DNA of 64,000 nucleotides from Nonomuraea rhodomycinica. GTDB lineage: Bacteria; Actinomycetota; Actinomycetes; Streptosporangiales; Streptosporangiaceae. How positions within the stretch are numbered: position 1 is the stretch's first letter; every line of letters begins with the position of its first letter. Below the pieces are notes generated by a model that searched no databases, was not told the DNA's origin, and saw only the letters and a program-made list of their open reading frames with translations. The DNA lies in NCBI RefSeq assembly GCF_013363995.1, contig NZ_JABWGO010000001.1, forward strand, positions 1,249,222-1,313,221, read 5' to 3'. The translations under genes and the position numbers were made by a program. Of this stretch, positions 20,949 through 29,485 are shown piece by piece.

Positions 20949-20987
20949 ACGGCGCGGCGGGACGCGACGAGCGTCCCGCCGCGCCGT
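20949..20987 (+). terminator. 17-bp perfect hairpin between precursor and ATP-grasp gene (attenuator candidate)
   Basis: Arms 20949-20965 and 20971-20987 pair perfectly around a 5-base loop (GACGA), with no T-run after. Placed just after the precursor gene, it could end most transcripts there and so keep precursor in excess over enzymes, or protect the short mRNA. Confidence 0.75.
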
Positions 20988-21005
20988 TCGAGACGGGACC
21001 GAGCA

Positions 21006-22016
21006 GTGATAATGATCATGAGCGCGCGCGGGGACGGGGCGGCCGAGAGAGTGCTGGCCGCGCTGCGCCGGCGCGGCGCCCACCTGGTGGGCGCGGACGA
21101 GCCCGCGGCCGGCGGCACGCCGGTGCTGTGGTGGGACAACGGCGACTACCCCGGCCGCAGCCGCGTCACCGCGACGTTCGCCGGCGGCGAGCGCCGCCTG
21201 GTCCTGGACACCGGCGGGCGGACCGTCGACCTGTCGCGGATCACCGCGGTGTGGCGCAGCCGGCCGAGCGGCCCGCGGGCCGCCGCCGCCGTGACCGACC
21301 CGAGCCACCGCGCGCACGCCAGGCTCCAGGCCGAGGTCATGCTGGACGGCGTGTGGAGCCTGCTGGACGCCCGCTGGCTGCCCGGGCGCCGCGCCGACGA
21401 ACTGCGCGCCCACAACAAGGTCTTCCACCTGGCGCGGGCGGTCGAGCTCGGCTTCACCGTGCCCGACACCACCTACACCAACGACCCCGCCGCGCTGGCC
21501 GAGGCCTACGAGGCGGCGCACGGCCGGCTGGTCGCCAAGCAGATCGCCTCCGACCGCTTCGAGGTCGACGGCGTCCAGCACCGCGCGTACACGACCGTGG
21601 TCACCCGTCGCCACCTCACCTCCCGGCACCGCGTGCGGCACGAGCCGGTCGTCCTGCAGCCGTACGTCCCGAAGGCCGTCGAGCTGCGGGTGATCGTGGT
21701 GGGCGAGCGGGTGCTGGCGGCGGAGATCGACGCGTCCGGCTCCAGGGCGGCCCGCGACGACTGGCGGCACTACGACAACGACCGCGTCAGGTACGCGCCG
21801 CACGCGTTGCCGGCCGACGTGGCGCGGCGCTGCGCGCGCCTCGTCGCCGACGTCGGGCTCACCTACGCCGCCCTGGACCTCATCGTCACGCCCGGCGGCG
21901 AGTACGTCTTCCTGGAGCTGAACTCCAACGGCGCGTGGGGGTTCGTCGAGCTGTGGGCCGGGCTGCCGGTCAGCGACGCGATCGCCGACTGGCTCATGGA
22001 CGGAGAGGAACAGTGA
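21006..22016 (+). CDS. MvdC/MvdD-like ATP-grasp RiPP ligase
   Basis: 336 residues from GTG 21006 (MIMIMSARGD start); ATG 21012 is possible, and the farther ATG 20943 would translate through the hairpin and is unlikely. ATP-grasp features: Lys in RLVAKQIASDRF, VVLQPYVPKAVELRVIVVG, DWRHYD, and metal ligands in ALDLIVTP and EYVFLELNSNGAWGF. This resembles RimK-like enzymes that make omega-ester or amide crosslinks in microviridin-type peptides by activating Asp/Glu side chains with ATP. It follows the precursor by 100 bp and overlaps the next gene by 4 bp. Confidence 0.87.
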   Translation: MIMIMSARGDGAAERVLAALRRRGAHLVGADEPAAGGTPVLWWDNGDYPGRSRVTATFAGGERRLVLDTGGRTVDLSRITAVWRSRPSGPRAAAAVTDPSHRAHARLQAEVMLDGVWSLLDARWLPGRRADELRAHNKVFHLARAVELGFTVPDTTYTNDPAALAEAYEAAHGRLVAKQIASDRFEVDGVQHRAYTTVVTRRHLTSRHRVRHEPVVLQPYVPKAVELRVIVVGERVLAAEIDASGSRAARDDWRHYDNDRVRYAPHALPADVARRCARLVADVGLTYAALDLIVTPGGEYVFLELNSNGAWGFVELWAGLPVSDAIADWLMDGEEQ

Positions 22017-23110
22017 CCGATTCCCCCGAGACCCCGCGACCTCGCGCTGAGGACCTGCCGCCGGAGTCCTTCGGCGCGGCGTTGGCGTCCGGGGCGGAGC
22101 TGCTGCGCTCGCTGCCGCGCCGCCGCTCCGGCGTCGCCGGCGCGCGGCGGGCGGCGGACGCGTGGGCCGCGCGGCATCCGGACGCCCACGCCCAGCTCGT
22201 CGTGGACCAGCGCCCGGGATCCCCGGTGGTGGACTACGACCTGCTCCTCGACCATCCCGACGGGGGCACGATCGCGCTGAGCGCCCCGCCCGAGGACGGC
22301 GTGCCGTGGCTGATCGACCACTCGACGCACTGGGCGGCGGGGCACCTGGTGAGCGTGGACGGCGTGCACGTGTCGGTGCCCCAGGCGCTGACCATGCTGC
22401 GTTCGCTGTCGGGGCGCGACGCCTCGCCGTACCAGGAGATCGTCGACCAGTGCCTCCTGGCCGCGGCGGGCGACGACGGCTCGCCGGTCGGCGCGGCAGA
22501 CCTCCAGGCGACGGCGGACGCGTTCCGTCGCGGGCGGGGGCTGCGCGACCGCGCCTCGACCCTGGCCTGGATGGCGGCGGCCGGCATGTCGGGGGAGCAG
22601 TTCGAGGCGTACATCGAGGGGATCGCCCGCCGCCGCCGGTTCCGGAAGGAGAAGGAGGCCGAGCTGGCGCCGGGCCACCTGGCGGCCAACCCGGGCGACT
22701 TCGCCCGGGTCAGGGCGGTCTGGGTGACCGGCGGCGAGAAGGTGGTCGTGGGGGACGTGGCGGAGCTGTTCGGCGCCCTGGGCTCGGCCGGTGGTCCTGG
22801 CGCGGCCGGTGGTCTCGGCTCAGCCGATGTTCCTGGCTCGGTCGGCGGGTGTGGCCCGGTCGGCGACGTCGTCGTGACCGTCGGCGTCCGGTGGGAGAGC
22901 GACCTGCCCGAGGCCCTCCGCGGCGCGCCGCCCGGCCAGGTGATCGGACCCGAGAAGGCGCCCGGCGGCGGGTTCCTGACCGGGGCCGTCCTGTCGCGGA
23001 CACCCGCCGTCGCGGACGCCGCGACCCTGGAGGCGGCCGGACGTGCGGCCTTCGCCGCCTGGCTGGCCGAGCGCCGCGCCGCGGCCACCGTCGAATGGCA
23101 CTGGTCATGA
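22013..23110 (+). CDS. PpiC/SurA-like putative peptide maturation protein
   Basis: 365 residues from GTG 22013 (GTGA overlap). The middle is helical (LRDRASTLAWMAAAGMSGEQ, then FEAYIEGIARRRRFRKEKEA), like the N-domain of SurA/PrsA foldases. The end (LPEALRGAPPGQVIGPEKAP then VEWHW) resembles the last strands of a PpiC rotamase domain. Such PpiC-related proteins are annotated as peptide maturation factors beside ATP-grasp RiPP genes. There is no signal peptide, so it acts in the cytosol, perhaps in precursor binding. A four-times-repeated 6-residue Gly-rich linker (22793-22864) interrupts it. Catalytic isomerase activity is doubtful. Confidence 0.7.
   Translation: MTDSPETPRPRAEDLPPESFGAALASGAELLRSLPRRRSGVAGARRAADAWAARHPDAHAQLVVDQRPGSPVVDYDLLLDHPDGGTIALSAPPEDGVPWLIDHSTHWAAGHLVSVDGVHVSVPQALTMLRSLSGRDASPYQEIVDQCLLAAAGDDGSPVGAADLQATADAFRRGRGLRDRASTLAWMAAAGMSGEQFEAYIEGIARRRRFRKEKEAELAPGHLAANPGDFARVRAVWVTGGEKVVVGDVAELFGALGSAGGPGAAGGLGSADVPGSVGGCGPVGDVVVTVGVRWESDLPEALRGAPPGQVIGPEKAPGGGFLTGAVLSRTPAVADAATLEAAGRAAFAAWLAERRAAATVEWHWS
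22793..22864 (+). repeat. Four imperfect 18-bp repeats in the PpiC-like gene
   Basis: In-frame units at 22793, 22811, 22829 and 22847 encode GPGAAG, GLGSAD, VPGSVG and GCGPVG, a flexible linker placed between the helical part and the PpiC-like end. Confidence 0.85.
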
Positions 23111-23442
23111 CCGCCCCGGGGCACGACCCACGGTCTCTCCCCCGCCCACCCGCGGCCCGCCGGCCCGACCCCGCCCAGGAATCTCTCCCCCGTGAGCCCC
23201 TGAGCCCCGAAAGGCATCAGACCCAGAGCCACCGAAGGCCCCCCATCCGGCCCCGCGACCCCCAGGCGCGCCCCCTCTACCGCGAGGAGGCGCTGCGCCA
23301 CCGGTCCGGCTCGCGCGCCGGCCGTACCCGGATGCCGCTGGTGATCAGCGGCCCCTCGTTCCTGGTGTTGTGGACGCTGGCGGCCGCCCTGCTCGCGGGC
23401 GCGGCCGTGCTGGCCGCGCTGGCGCTGGAGGCGGCGCCGTGA
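23107..23442 (+). CDS. Small single-pass membrane protein resembling the N-terminus of an HlyD adaptor
   Basis: 111 residues from ATG 23107 (ATGA overlap). The first 70 residues are Pro/Arg-rich and look disordered. Then comes LYREEALRHR, followed by MPLVISGPS and one membrane helix (FLVLWTLAAALLAGAAVLAA). This order (FR/LYREEAL-type motif, basic stretch, VISGP, helix) is how HlyD-type membrane fusion proteins of C39 exporters begin, but the protein stops where their extracytoplasmic part would start. The stop overlaps the exporter start by 4 bp. It may anchor or gate the transporter. It could also be a remnant. Confidence 0.65.
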   Translation: MTAPGHDPRSLPRPPAARRPDPAQESLPREPLSPERHQTQSHRRPPIRPRDPQARPLYREEALRHRSGSRAGRTRMPLVISGPSFLVLWTLAAALLAGAAVLAALALEAAP

Positions 23443-25583
23443 TCCCGCGCCGGCCTCCCGTCCTGCTGCAGAACAACGACACGGAGTGCGGGGCGGCCTG
23501 CCTGGCCATGGTGCTGTGCCACCACGGCATGCGCACCACGCTGCACGAGGTCTCCGAACGGCTCCAGGTCGGGCGGGACGGCCTGAACGCCAAGGCCATC
23601 GTGGAGGGCGCCCGTGACCACGGCCTGAAGGCGCGGGCGTTCTCCCTGGCGCCCGAGGACCTGGCGCGCGTTCCGCTGCCCGCGATCGCGCACTGGGAGT
23701 TCGGCCACTTCCTGGTGGTCGAACGCTGGGCGCCCGACCGCGTCGACGTCGTCGACCCGGCGCGGGGCCGCCGCCGGCTGACCGCGGAGGAGTTCGGCGC
23801 CGGGTTCACCGGCGTGCTGCTGGTCTTCGAACCGGACGCGGGGTTCCGCCGCGGCACGTCCTCCATGGCCGGCGCCTGGCGCAGGGAGTTCGTCCGCACC
23901 CTTTTCCGGCGCCGCCGCGGCCTGCTCGCGCAGGTGATCGCCGCCTCGCTGCTGCTGCAACTGCTGGGGCTGGGCCTGCCGCTGCTGTCCGAGCTGCTGA
24001 TCGACACCGTCATCCCGTCACGGGCCGCCGGCGTGCTGTCGCTGCTGGGCGGCGCGGCGCTGCTCGCGGGGGCGGCCCAGTTCGTCATCGGCTACCTCAG
24101 GTCGGCGATGCTGGTGGCGGTACGGGCCCGGGCCGACCAGGAGCTCACCGAAGGCTTGGTCGGCCATCTGGTGGCGCTCCCGTACCGGTACTTCACGCGG
24201 CGCGGCAAGGGCGACCTGATGACCCGCGCCGCGAGCGTCTCGGCGCTCGGCGACATCCTCACCGGCCAGATCGTGGCGGCGCTGCTGGACGGCCCGCTCG
24301 CCCTCGGCTACCTCGTCCTGGTGTACCTGTACGATCCCGTCTTCGGCGTGGCGCTGACCGGAGTGGCGCTGCTCCAGAGCGTCCTGCTGCTGGCGACCAC
24401 CCACCGGATCGCCGCGCTGACCCAGCAGGAGCTCAACGCGCTGTCCGCGTCGCAGGGCAGCCTGATCCAGACGATCACCGGCATCGAGACGCTGAAGGCG
24501 TCCGGCGCGGAGAGACAGGCGGTCGAGCAGTGGTCGGCCCACTTCGCCCGGCAGCTCAACGCCGATGTGCGCACCGGCCTGACGAGAGGCTTCCTGGACT
24601 CGGCGCTGTCCGCCATCCGGATGGCGGCGCCGCTGGGACTCATGTGGCTGGGCGCCTGGCGCGTACTGGACGGGCAGCTCACGGTCGGCACGCTGATCGC
24701 GCTCAACGCCGTCGCGGTCGGCGCGCTGACCCCGCTGAGCTCGCTGATGACCGGCCTGCAGAGCCTGCAGCAGGCCGGCGCGCACTTCGACCGGCTGTCG
24801 GACATCCTGGCCTCCGAGCCGGAGCCGAGCACGGGCATCGAGGTGCTGCGGCTGCGCGGCGCGGTGGAGCTGCGCGGGGTGAGCTTCCGGCACGACCCCC
24901 GCGGCCCGTGGACCGTGCGGGACGTCTCGGTCGCCATCCGGCCGGGACAGAAGGTCGCCCTGGTCGGCGCCTCCGGGTCGGGCAAGAGCACGCTGGCGCG
25001 GCTGCTGCTGGCGTTGCACAGCCCGGTGGAGGGGCAGATCCGCTACGACGGCGTCCCGGCCGGCGAGCTGAACCTGCGCACCCTGCGCCGCCAGTTCGGC
25101 GTGGTCACCCAGGAACCGTCCCTCTTCAACGGGACGATCAGGGACAACATCTCGCTCAACGACCCCGGCGCCTCCCTGGACCGGGTGGTCGCCGCGGCGC
25201 GGCTGGCCGCGCTCCATGACGAGATCATGGAGATGCCGATGGGGTACGAGACGATGCTGACCGACGGCCTCGGCCTGTCCGGCGGCCAGCGACAGCGACT
25301 CGCCCTGGCCCGCGCCGTCCTGTCGCAGCCGAAGGTGCTGCTGCTCGACGAGGCCACGAGCAACCTCGACAGCGCCACGGAGGCCGCGATCGAGGCCAAC
25401 CTGGGGCGGCTCGTCCAGACCCGGATCGTCATCGCGCACCGGCTGAGCACGATCAGGGACGCCGACCTGATCCTCGTCATGGAGGCGGGGCGGATCGCGC
25501 AACGCGGCACCCACGACGAGCTGATGGCGATGGGCGGCCCGTACGCGCACCTGGTCGCCGCCCAGACGGCACTGTCCCGGTGA
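23439..25583 (+). CDS. C39-peptidase-containing ABC exporter (PCAT/NHLM type)
   Basis: 714 residues from GTG 23439. The N-terminal C39 protease has Cys17 in NNDTECGAACLAM, His90 in EFGHFLVVE and Asp106 in VVDPARG. Then come a six-helix exporter core and an ATPase with GASGSGKST, LSGGQRQRLALARA, LLLDEATSNLD and IAHRLST. PCATs cut after a double Gly and export the core, which fits the AGG end of the precursor leader encoded at the start of this operon. All catalytic residues are present. Confidence 0.93.
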   Translation: MIPRRPPVLLQNNDTECGAACLAMVLCHHGMRTTLHEVSERLQVGRDGLNAKAIVEGARDHGLKARAFSLAPEDLARVPLPAIAHWEFGHFLVVERWAPDRVDVVDPARGRRRLTAEEFGAGFTGVLLVFEPDAGFRRGTSSMAGAWRREFVRTLFRRRRGLLAQVIAASLLLQLLGLGLPLLSELLIDTVIPSRAAGVLSLLGGAALLAGAAQFVIGYLRSAMLVAVRARADQELTEGLVGHLVALPYRYFTRRGKGDLMTRAASVSALGDILTGQIVAALLDGPLALGYLVLVYLYDPVFGVALTGVALLQSVLLLATTHRIAALTQQELNALSASQGSLIQTITGIETLKASGAERQAVEQWSAHFARQLNADVRTGLTRGFLDSALSAIRMAAPLGLMWLGAWRVLDGQLTVGTLIALNAVAVGALTPLSSLMTGLQSLQQAGAHFDRLSDILASEPEPSTGIEVLRLRGAVELRGVSFRHDPRGPWTVRDVSVAIRPGQKVALVGASGSGKSTLARLLLALHSPVEGQIRYDGVPAGELNLRTLRRQFGVVTQEPSLFNGTIRDNISLNDPGASLDRVVAAARLAALHDEIMEMPMGYETMLTDGLGLSGGQRQRLALARAVLSQPKVLLLDEATSNLDSATEAAIEANLGRLVQTRIVIAHRLSTIRDADLILVMEAGRIAQRGTHDELMAMGGPYAHLVAAQTALSR

Positions 25584-25599
25584 AGGCGCCGCCCTGGGG

Positions 25600-25701
25600 T
25601 GATCGCGCCATTCCGGCGACCGCGCCGTCCTAGTGATCGCGCCGTCCCGGGGACCACGCCGTCCTAGGTCACCGCGCCGTTTCAGTCACCGCGCCGCCCG
25701 A
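25600..25701. repeat. Six imperfect 17-bp tandem repeats after the exporter gene
   Basis: Contiguous 17-bp units start at 25600, 25617, 25634, 25651, 25668 and 25685, with the common core (A/T)C(G/A)CGCC(G/A)T. They begin 16 bp after the exporter stop, and may mark the operon end. Confidence 0.85.
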
Positions 25702-26548
25702 TGATTACCCTGGGCTCCTCCGCCCGCCCACCCAAGCGGGCCAGTCGAGGTCGACCACCCCCCAACAGGGCCCGCCTGGGCCGACGTTCAACCTCGACAT
25801 GGTCGCGCTCGGCTGGGAACGCCTTCCAGCGGGTGTGCATGGACCTGCGCACCCTGACCGAGGTCGGCCTGTACGGCTACCCGCTCTGTGAAGGCGTGCG
25901 CGCCGTCACAGGCAACGTCCGCGTCCGCTCCGCGCGCCTGCACGCGTAGGGGCGCCCAACGGACGGACGACCCGTGGACAGAGCTGATGACCTTAAGTGC
26001 TCCCCAGCTACGGCGAGCCGCAAGGCAGGTCACAGGGTGCCGGTGAGGCAGGGCCAGTTCCCGGTGATCGCGTAGCGACGATAGGTCGCGCGCGCAGCAC
26101 ATCCGCCCGACCTCGGCGGCGCTCGCGTACAGCTGCTCCACGATGGCCCTGCCCTCGCGGACCCGAGGATCGCTGGCCGGTGGTCGGGCGGCGTACAGAC
26201 CTGAGCGATCGCGCGTGCAGAACCTCGGCGAGGTCAGCCTCGCTCAGCTCGCGACCGTCGCGACGGGTCTGAGCCGCCAGGTCGACCAGCACCGCCGCCA
26301 CCTGGTCGACCTGGTCGCGGACGTCGAGCAGCGCGCGGCCGGACAGGGCGCCGACCCTGCTCGCGACCATCGCCGCCGACGGACACACAGGCGTCTTCCG
26401 CGGCCCGGTCTCGCTGGACGACGTCATCCCCTGGTGAGTCCCCTACTGCTTCAGCCGCTCCCCCTACCCAGGGAGACTCTGCGCCCGCCCGTGAACGGCG
26501 GCAGCGCGTCGCGACAGCTCCTGGAACGCAGCCGCCATCCGGAGCGGA
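25702..26548. other. Gene-poor, apparently decayed stretch
   Basis: No intact gene is supported in these 847 bp. On the minus strand a fragment ending near 26190 reads LLDVRDQVDQVAAVLVDL and ELSEADLAEVLHAR, and after a frame change continues as REGRAIVEQLYASAAEVGR to about 26030. This looks like one small gene broken by a frameshift, of unknown family. On the plus strand, 25839-25949 could encode the tail MDLRTLTEVGLYGYPL but has no clear start. Both are tentative. Confidence 0.4.
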
Positions 26549-27148
26549 TCAGGCGTGGAGGGCGTCGATCAGTGCGTCGACGGCGGCGAGTGCGGCGGAG
26601 GTGTCGAGGCCTGCGCGCGAGACCAGGGAAAGGCCCTGGACGATGAACAGCAGGAGCTGCGCCTGGGCCTCGGGGGTGGCGGCCCGGGTGACCTCGCCGT
26701 CGGCCTGCGCGCGCCGCAGGGCGTCGGCGACGATCTGGGTGAAGCGGGCGTGCGAGCGGGCCACGATCTCGCGGGCCTCGGCATCCTGCGGGACCAGTTC
26801 GGCGGTGGTGTTGCCGATCATGCACCCTTGCGGGACGCCGGCGTCTGAGGCGTGCTCCTGTGCCCGGGTCGGGTTGGCGAGCACCTCGCGCAACGTCGGC
26901 AGCACCGGCCCGGTCTCCAGCGCCGCGACCAGTTCGCGCTCGTAGGTGTCCCAGTACAGCTTGACGGCGGCCAGGTAGAACTGCCGCTTGTCGCCGAAGG
27001 CGCCGTACAGGCTGCCCCGCTCCAGGGCCAGCGCGTCGACCAGGTCCTGGATGGAGGTCTCTCCGTAGCCCCGGGACCAGAACAGCAGGAGCGCGCGCTC
27101 CAGGGCCTGGTCCTTGTCGAATGCGCGGGGGCGTCCTGTCCGTGCCAT
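26549..27148 (-). CDS. TetR-family transcriptional repressor
   Basis: 199 residues from ATG 27148. The N-terminal HTH runs from RPRAFDKDQALERALLLFW through GYGETSIQDLVDALALERG to SLYGAFGDKRQFYLAAV, and is typical of the TetR group that controls SDR and oxidoreductase genes. The C-terminal ligand domain begins near residue 80 (with CMIGNTTAELVP). It is divergent from two SDR genes and probably represses them and itself. A matching direct repeat lies in the shared promoter. Confidence 0.92.
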   Translation of the reverse strand: MARTGRPRAFDKDQALERALLLFWSRGYGETSIQDLVDALALERGSLYGAFGDKRQFYLAAVKLYWDTYERELVAALETGPVLPTLREVLANPTRAQEHASDAGVPQGCMIGNTTAELVPQDAEAREIVARSHARFTQIVADALRRAQADGEVTRAATPEAQAQLLLFIVQGLSLVSRAGLDTSAALAAVDALIDALHA

Positions 27149-27158
27149 GTCCCCAGGG

Positions 27159-27220
27159 TACGACTTTTTGACCGCTCGCACGAAATGCCGTACGGTGACG
27201 GCCGAACGACTTATTGAACG
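27159..27220 (+). promoter_or_regulatory. SDR promoter with flanking direct-repeat operator
   Basis: TTGACC (27168-27173) and TACGGT (27191-27196) are 17 bp apart, a good sigma-70-type promoter toward the SDR genes. A 16-bp direct repeat flanks it (27159-27174 and 27205-27220, 13 of 16 identical, core ACGACTT.TTGA.CG). One copy covers the -35 box and the other lies just after the -10, so the divergent TetR protein is a likely ligand. Confidence 0.65.
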
Positions 27221-27275
27221 GCCGCATAGAAGTCGGCGGCGCGTGAGCGCCCTGACGGACGAGAGGCAGGACTCC

Positions 27276-28025
27276 ATGGACTTCACCGGCAAGACGGCGC
27301 TGATCACCGGATCGGGTGCCATCGGCGGGCTCGGGCACGCGGTGGCGAGGATCCTCGCCAAAGGCGGGGCCAACGTGATCATCACCGGCACCGACCCGGA
27401 CCGCGGCGCCCAGGTCGTCCACGACGTACGGACCAGCGCGGCCGGCACCGCCAGGACCGTGCGCTTCATCCCCGCCGACCTGGCCGACCCGCGGGCGGTG
27501 CAGCGGTTGGCCGAGGACGCCGGGGCGGTGGACATCCTCGTCAACAACGCGGCCGTCGTCCCGCTCGGCGCGACCGCCGAGCAGGACCTCGCCGGCTACG
27601 ACGCCGCCTTCGCGGTCAACGTGCGCGCGCCGTTCATCCTGGTCGCCCGGCTCGCGCCGAGGATGGCCGCCGGCGGGGGCGGCAGCATCGTCAACGTCAG
27701 CTCCACCGCGGCCGGCCTGGGCATGCCTGCGATGGCGGTCTACGGCGCCACCAAGGCGGCGCTGGAGTCCCTGACCCGCGCCTGGGCGGCCGAGTTCGCC
27801 GCCTCGAACGTGCGCGTCAACGCCGTGGCGCCCGGTCCCATGACTACCTCCAAGGTGCTGGCGGCCCTGGGACCGGACCTCGGCGGCATGGGCCTGACGA
27901 CCGCGCTCAAGCGCGCCGCCGACCCCGCCGAGGTCGCCCAGGTGATCGCTTTCATCGCGGGTGACCAGGCCGGCTATGTCACCGGCGCCGTCGTGGCCGC
28001 CGATGGCGGCCGTACCGCCATCTGA
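27276..28025 (+). CDS. SDR family oxidoreductase
   Basis: 249 residues, ATG 27276 after GAGAGGCAGG. Classical SDR: ALITGSGAIGGLGHAVA (cofactor loop with a two-residue longer Gly motif than usual), ILVNNAAVVPLG, VNVSSTAAG, YGATKAA. FabG-like. The substrate is unknown. First gene under the TetR-controlled promoter. Confidence 0.88.
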   Translation: MDFTGKTALITGSGAIGGLGHAVARILAKGGANVIITGTDPDRGAQVVHDVRTSAAGTARTVRFIPADLADPRAVQRLAEDAGAVDILVNNAAVVPLGATAEQDLAGYDAAFAVNVRAPFILVARLAPRMAAGGGGSIVNVSSTAAGLGMPAMAVYGATKAALESLTRAWAAEFAASNVRVNAVAPGPMTTSKVLAALGPDLGGMGLTTALKRAADPAEVAQVIAFIAGDQAGYVTGAVVAADGGRTAI

Positions 28026-28088
28026 CCCCGAACGCCCGGCCAGGGCCGCGTCCGCAGTGAGGAAGCCGGCCTCCGCCGGGTGTCTCGT

Positions 28089-28111
28089 GATGACGGGGAT
28101 GGCCCGTCATC
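28089..28111. terminator. Intercistronic hairpin between two SDR genes
   Basis: A perfect 9-bp stem (GATGACGGG with CCCGTCATC) and 5-base loop in the 130-bp gap. It could be a terminator or an mRNA stabiliser. There is no T-run. Confidence 0.5.
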
Positions 28112-28155
28112 GTCACCGGCATCTCGCGCTCGGCGCGAGTGAGGAAAGGAGTCCC

Positions 28156-28905
28156 ATGGGTCGTCTCAACGGAAAGCACGCACTGATCACGGGCGGGACG
28201 AGCGGCATCGGGCTGGAGACTGCCCGGCAGTTCCTCGCCGAGGGAGCGGCCGTCGCGATCACTGGCCGCTCGCGGGAACGGCTGGACGAGGCCGTCCGGC
28301 AGCTGGACGGGCCGCTGCTGCCCATCGTCAGCGACGCCGGGGACGTGCCCGGTCAGGCGGCGCTCGCGGCGCGGCTGCAGCGGGAGTGGCCGAAGCTCGA
28401 CATCGTGATGAGCAACGCCGCCGACGTCACCCATCTCCCGATCGAGCAATGGAGCGAGGAGGCGTTCGACAGGCTCGTCGCCACCAATCTCAAAGGACCG
28501 TTCTTCCTGATCAAAGCATTGCTGCCGCTCTTGTCACGGCAGGCCTCCGTCATCGTCGTCGGCTCCGTCTCCGCCTACATCGGGCACGAGAACGCGGCGG
28601 TCTACGGTGCCGCCAAGGCGGGCCTGCTGTCCTTCTCCCGGGGGCTGACCTATGAGCTGAAGGACCGGGGCATCCGGGTCAACGGGCTGAGCCCGGGGCC
28701 GACCATCACCGGCACGTTCGCCTCACTCGGCCCCGAGCGCCAGGCCGCCATCTACGACGAGCTCCGGCAGACCGTCCCCCTGCATCGCATCGGCACCGCC
28801 ACCGAACTGGCGAAGGCGGCCGTCTACCTCGCCTCGGACGAGTCCGCCTACACCGCCGGCACCGTCCTGCGCGTCGACGGCGGCATCGGGGAACTCGCCT
28901 ACTGA
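28156..28905 (+). CDS. SDR family oxidoreductase
   Basis: 249 residues from ATG 28156 with GGAAAGGAG upstream. Motifs: ITGGTSGIGLETAR, MSNAADV in place of the usual NNAG, Ser in VVGSVSAY, YGAAKAGL. It is similar in size to the preceding SDR but only distantly alike, so not a recent duplicate. Probably the same regulon. The substrate is not deducible. Confidence 0.88.
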   Translation: MGRLNGKHALITGGTSGIGLETARQFLAEGAAVAITGRSRERLDEAVRQLDGPLLPIVSDAGDVPGQAALAARLQREWPKLDIVMSNAADVTHLPIEQWSEEAFDRLVATNLKGPFFLIKALLPLLSRQASVIVVGSVSAYIGHENAAVYGAAKAGLLSFSRGLTYELKDRGIRVNGLSPGPTITGTFASLGPERQAAIYDELRQTVPLHRIGTATELAKAAVYLASDESAYTAGTVLRVDGGIGELAY

Positions 28906-29069
28906 CCTCTCGTTCGACCTGCGGACTGCTGGACCTGGACGACACCGCCGACACCGAGTTACTGCGCGAGCGCCTGGCCGCAGCCGACCCCGCCGACGAC
29001 GTCGTCCTCATCCAGGCCGAGCAAGACGCGTACCGGCGCACCGTCGACCACCTCAAGCGATCACCGTGA
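28906..29069 (+). pseudogene. C-terminal tail of an unidentified gene, no start
   Basis: An open frame reads GLLDLDDTADTELLRERL, then DPADDVVLIQAEQDAYRRTV, to TGA 29067-29069. Codon use and acidic helix look coding, but there is no start codon after the SDR stop. It seems to be a truncated 3' end left by a deletion or insertion. The 3' ends of this fragment and of the NERD pseudogene overlap. Confidence 0.45.
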
Positions 29070-29485
29070 CGACCTCAACGCGCCGTCCTGTCGCGCGCCG
29101 TAAAACCTCGCTCACCGTTCGCGCCTCGAAGAGCACGGGACGCACGATCTTGTCGATCGGCGTGCGACCGACCCACAACTTGCCGCCTGACGGCCTGATG
29201 GTGGTGCGGCGATGCCACTTCTTGGAGTCGATCACGAACACACCAGCCGGGCCGATCACCAGATGATCGACATCAGCCCGGGTGCCGGGCAGTGCGCGGT
29301 CGTGCAGCACCGTGTCGCCGGCCAGCTCCAAGGGTGAGCAGCCACCCTGCCGCGATGCCGGCGAGCAGGGCCAGGGTGACCCGCGTTGCCCATCGCCGCG
29401 TTCGCGTGGCGGTCAGGCTGGCGCGGTAGGCCGCTCGCGCCGATGCTCCTGCCGTCGTGCTTGCCGAGGGGCGGGGGATGGTCAC
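29053..29485 (-). pseudogene. Degraded NERD-domain membrane protein
   Basis: Two frames together make one recognisable protein. The first (from 29485) has a basic segment and a membrane helix (WATRVTLALLAGIAAGWLL). The second, shifted frame (to 29053) has TVLHDRALPGTRADVDHLVI and GPAGVFVIDSKKWH, the core of the nuclease-related (NERD) domain. Residues usually found between the helix and the domain are missing at the frameshift (about 29330), and the C-terminus stops early. So it has a deletion plus a frameshift, and is not functional. Confidence 0.7.

Noticed and set aside
20943..21005. Upstream ATG start for the ATP-grasp gene
   Set aside because: The added residues are Arg-rich, are encoded by the hairpin arms and lack a ribosome site. 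MIMIMS from GTG 21006 matches the usual enzyme start.
25702..26548. Insertion sequence or transposase remnant
   Set aside because: No DDE motifs, terminal inverted repeats or target duplications were seen, only decayed unassigned fragments.
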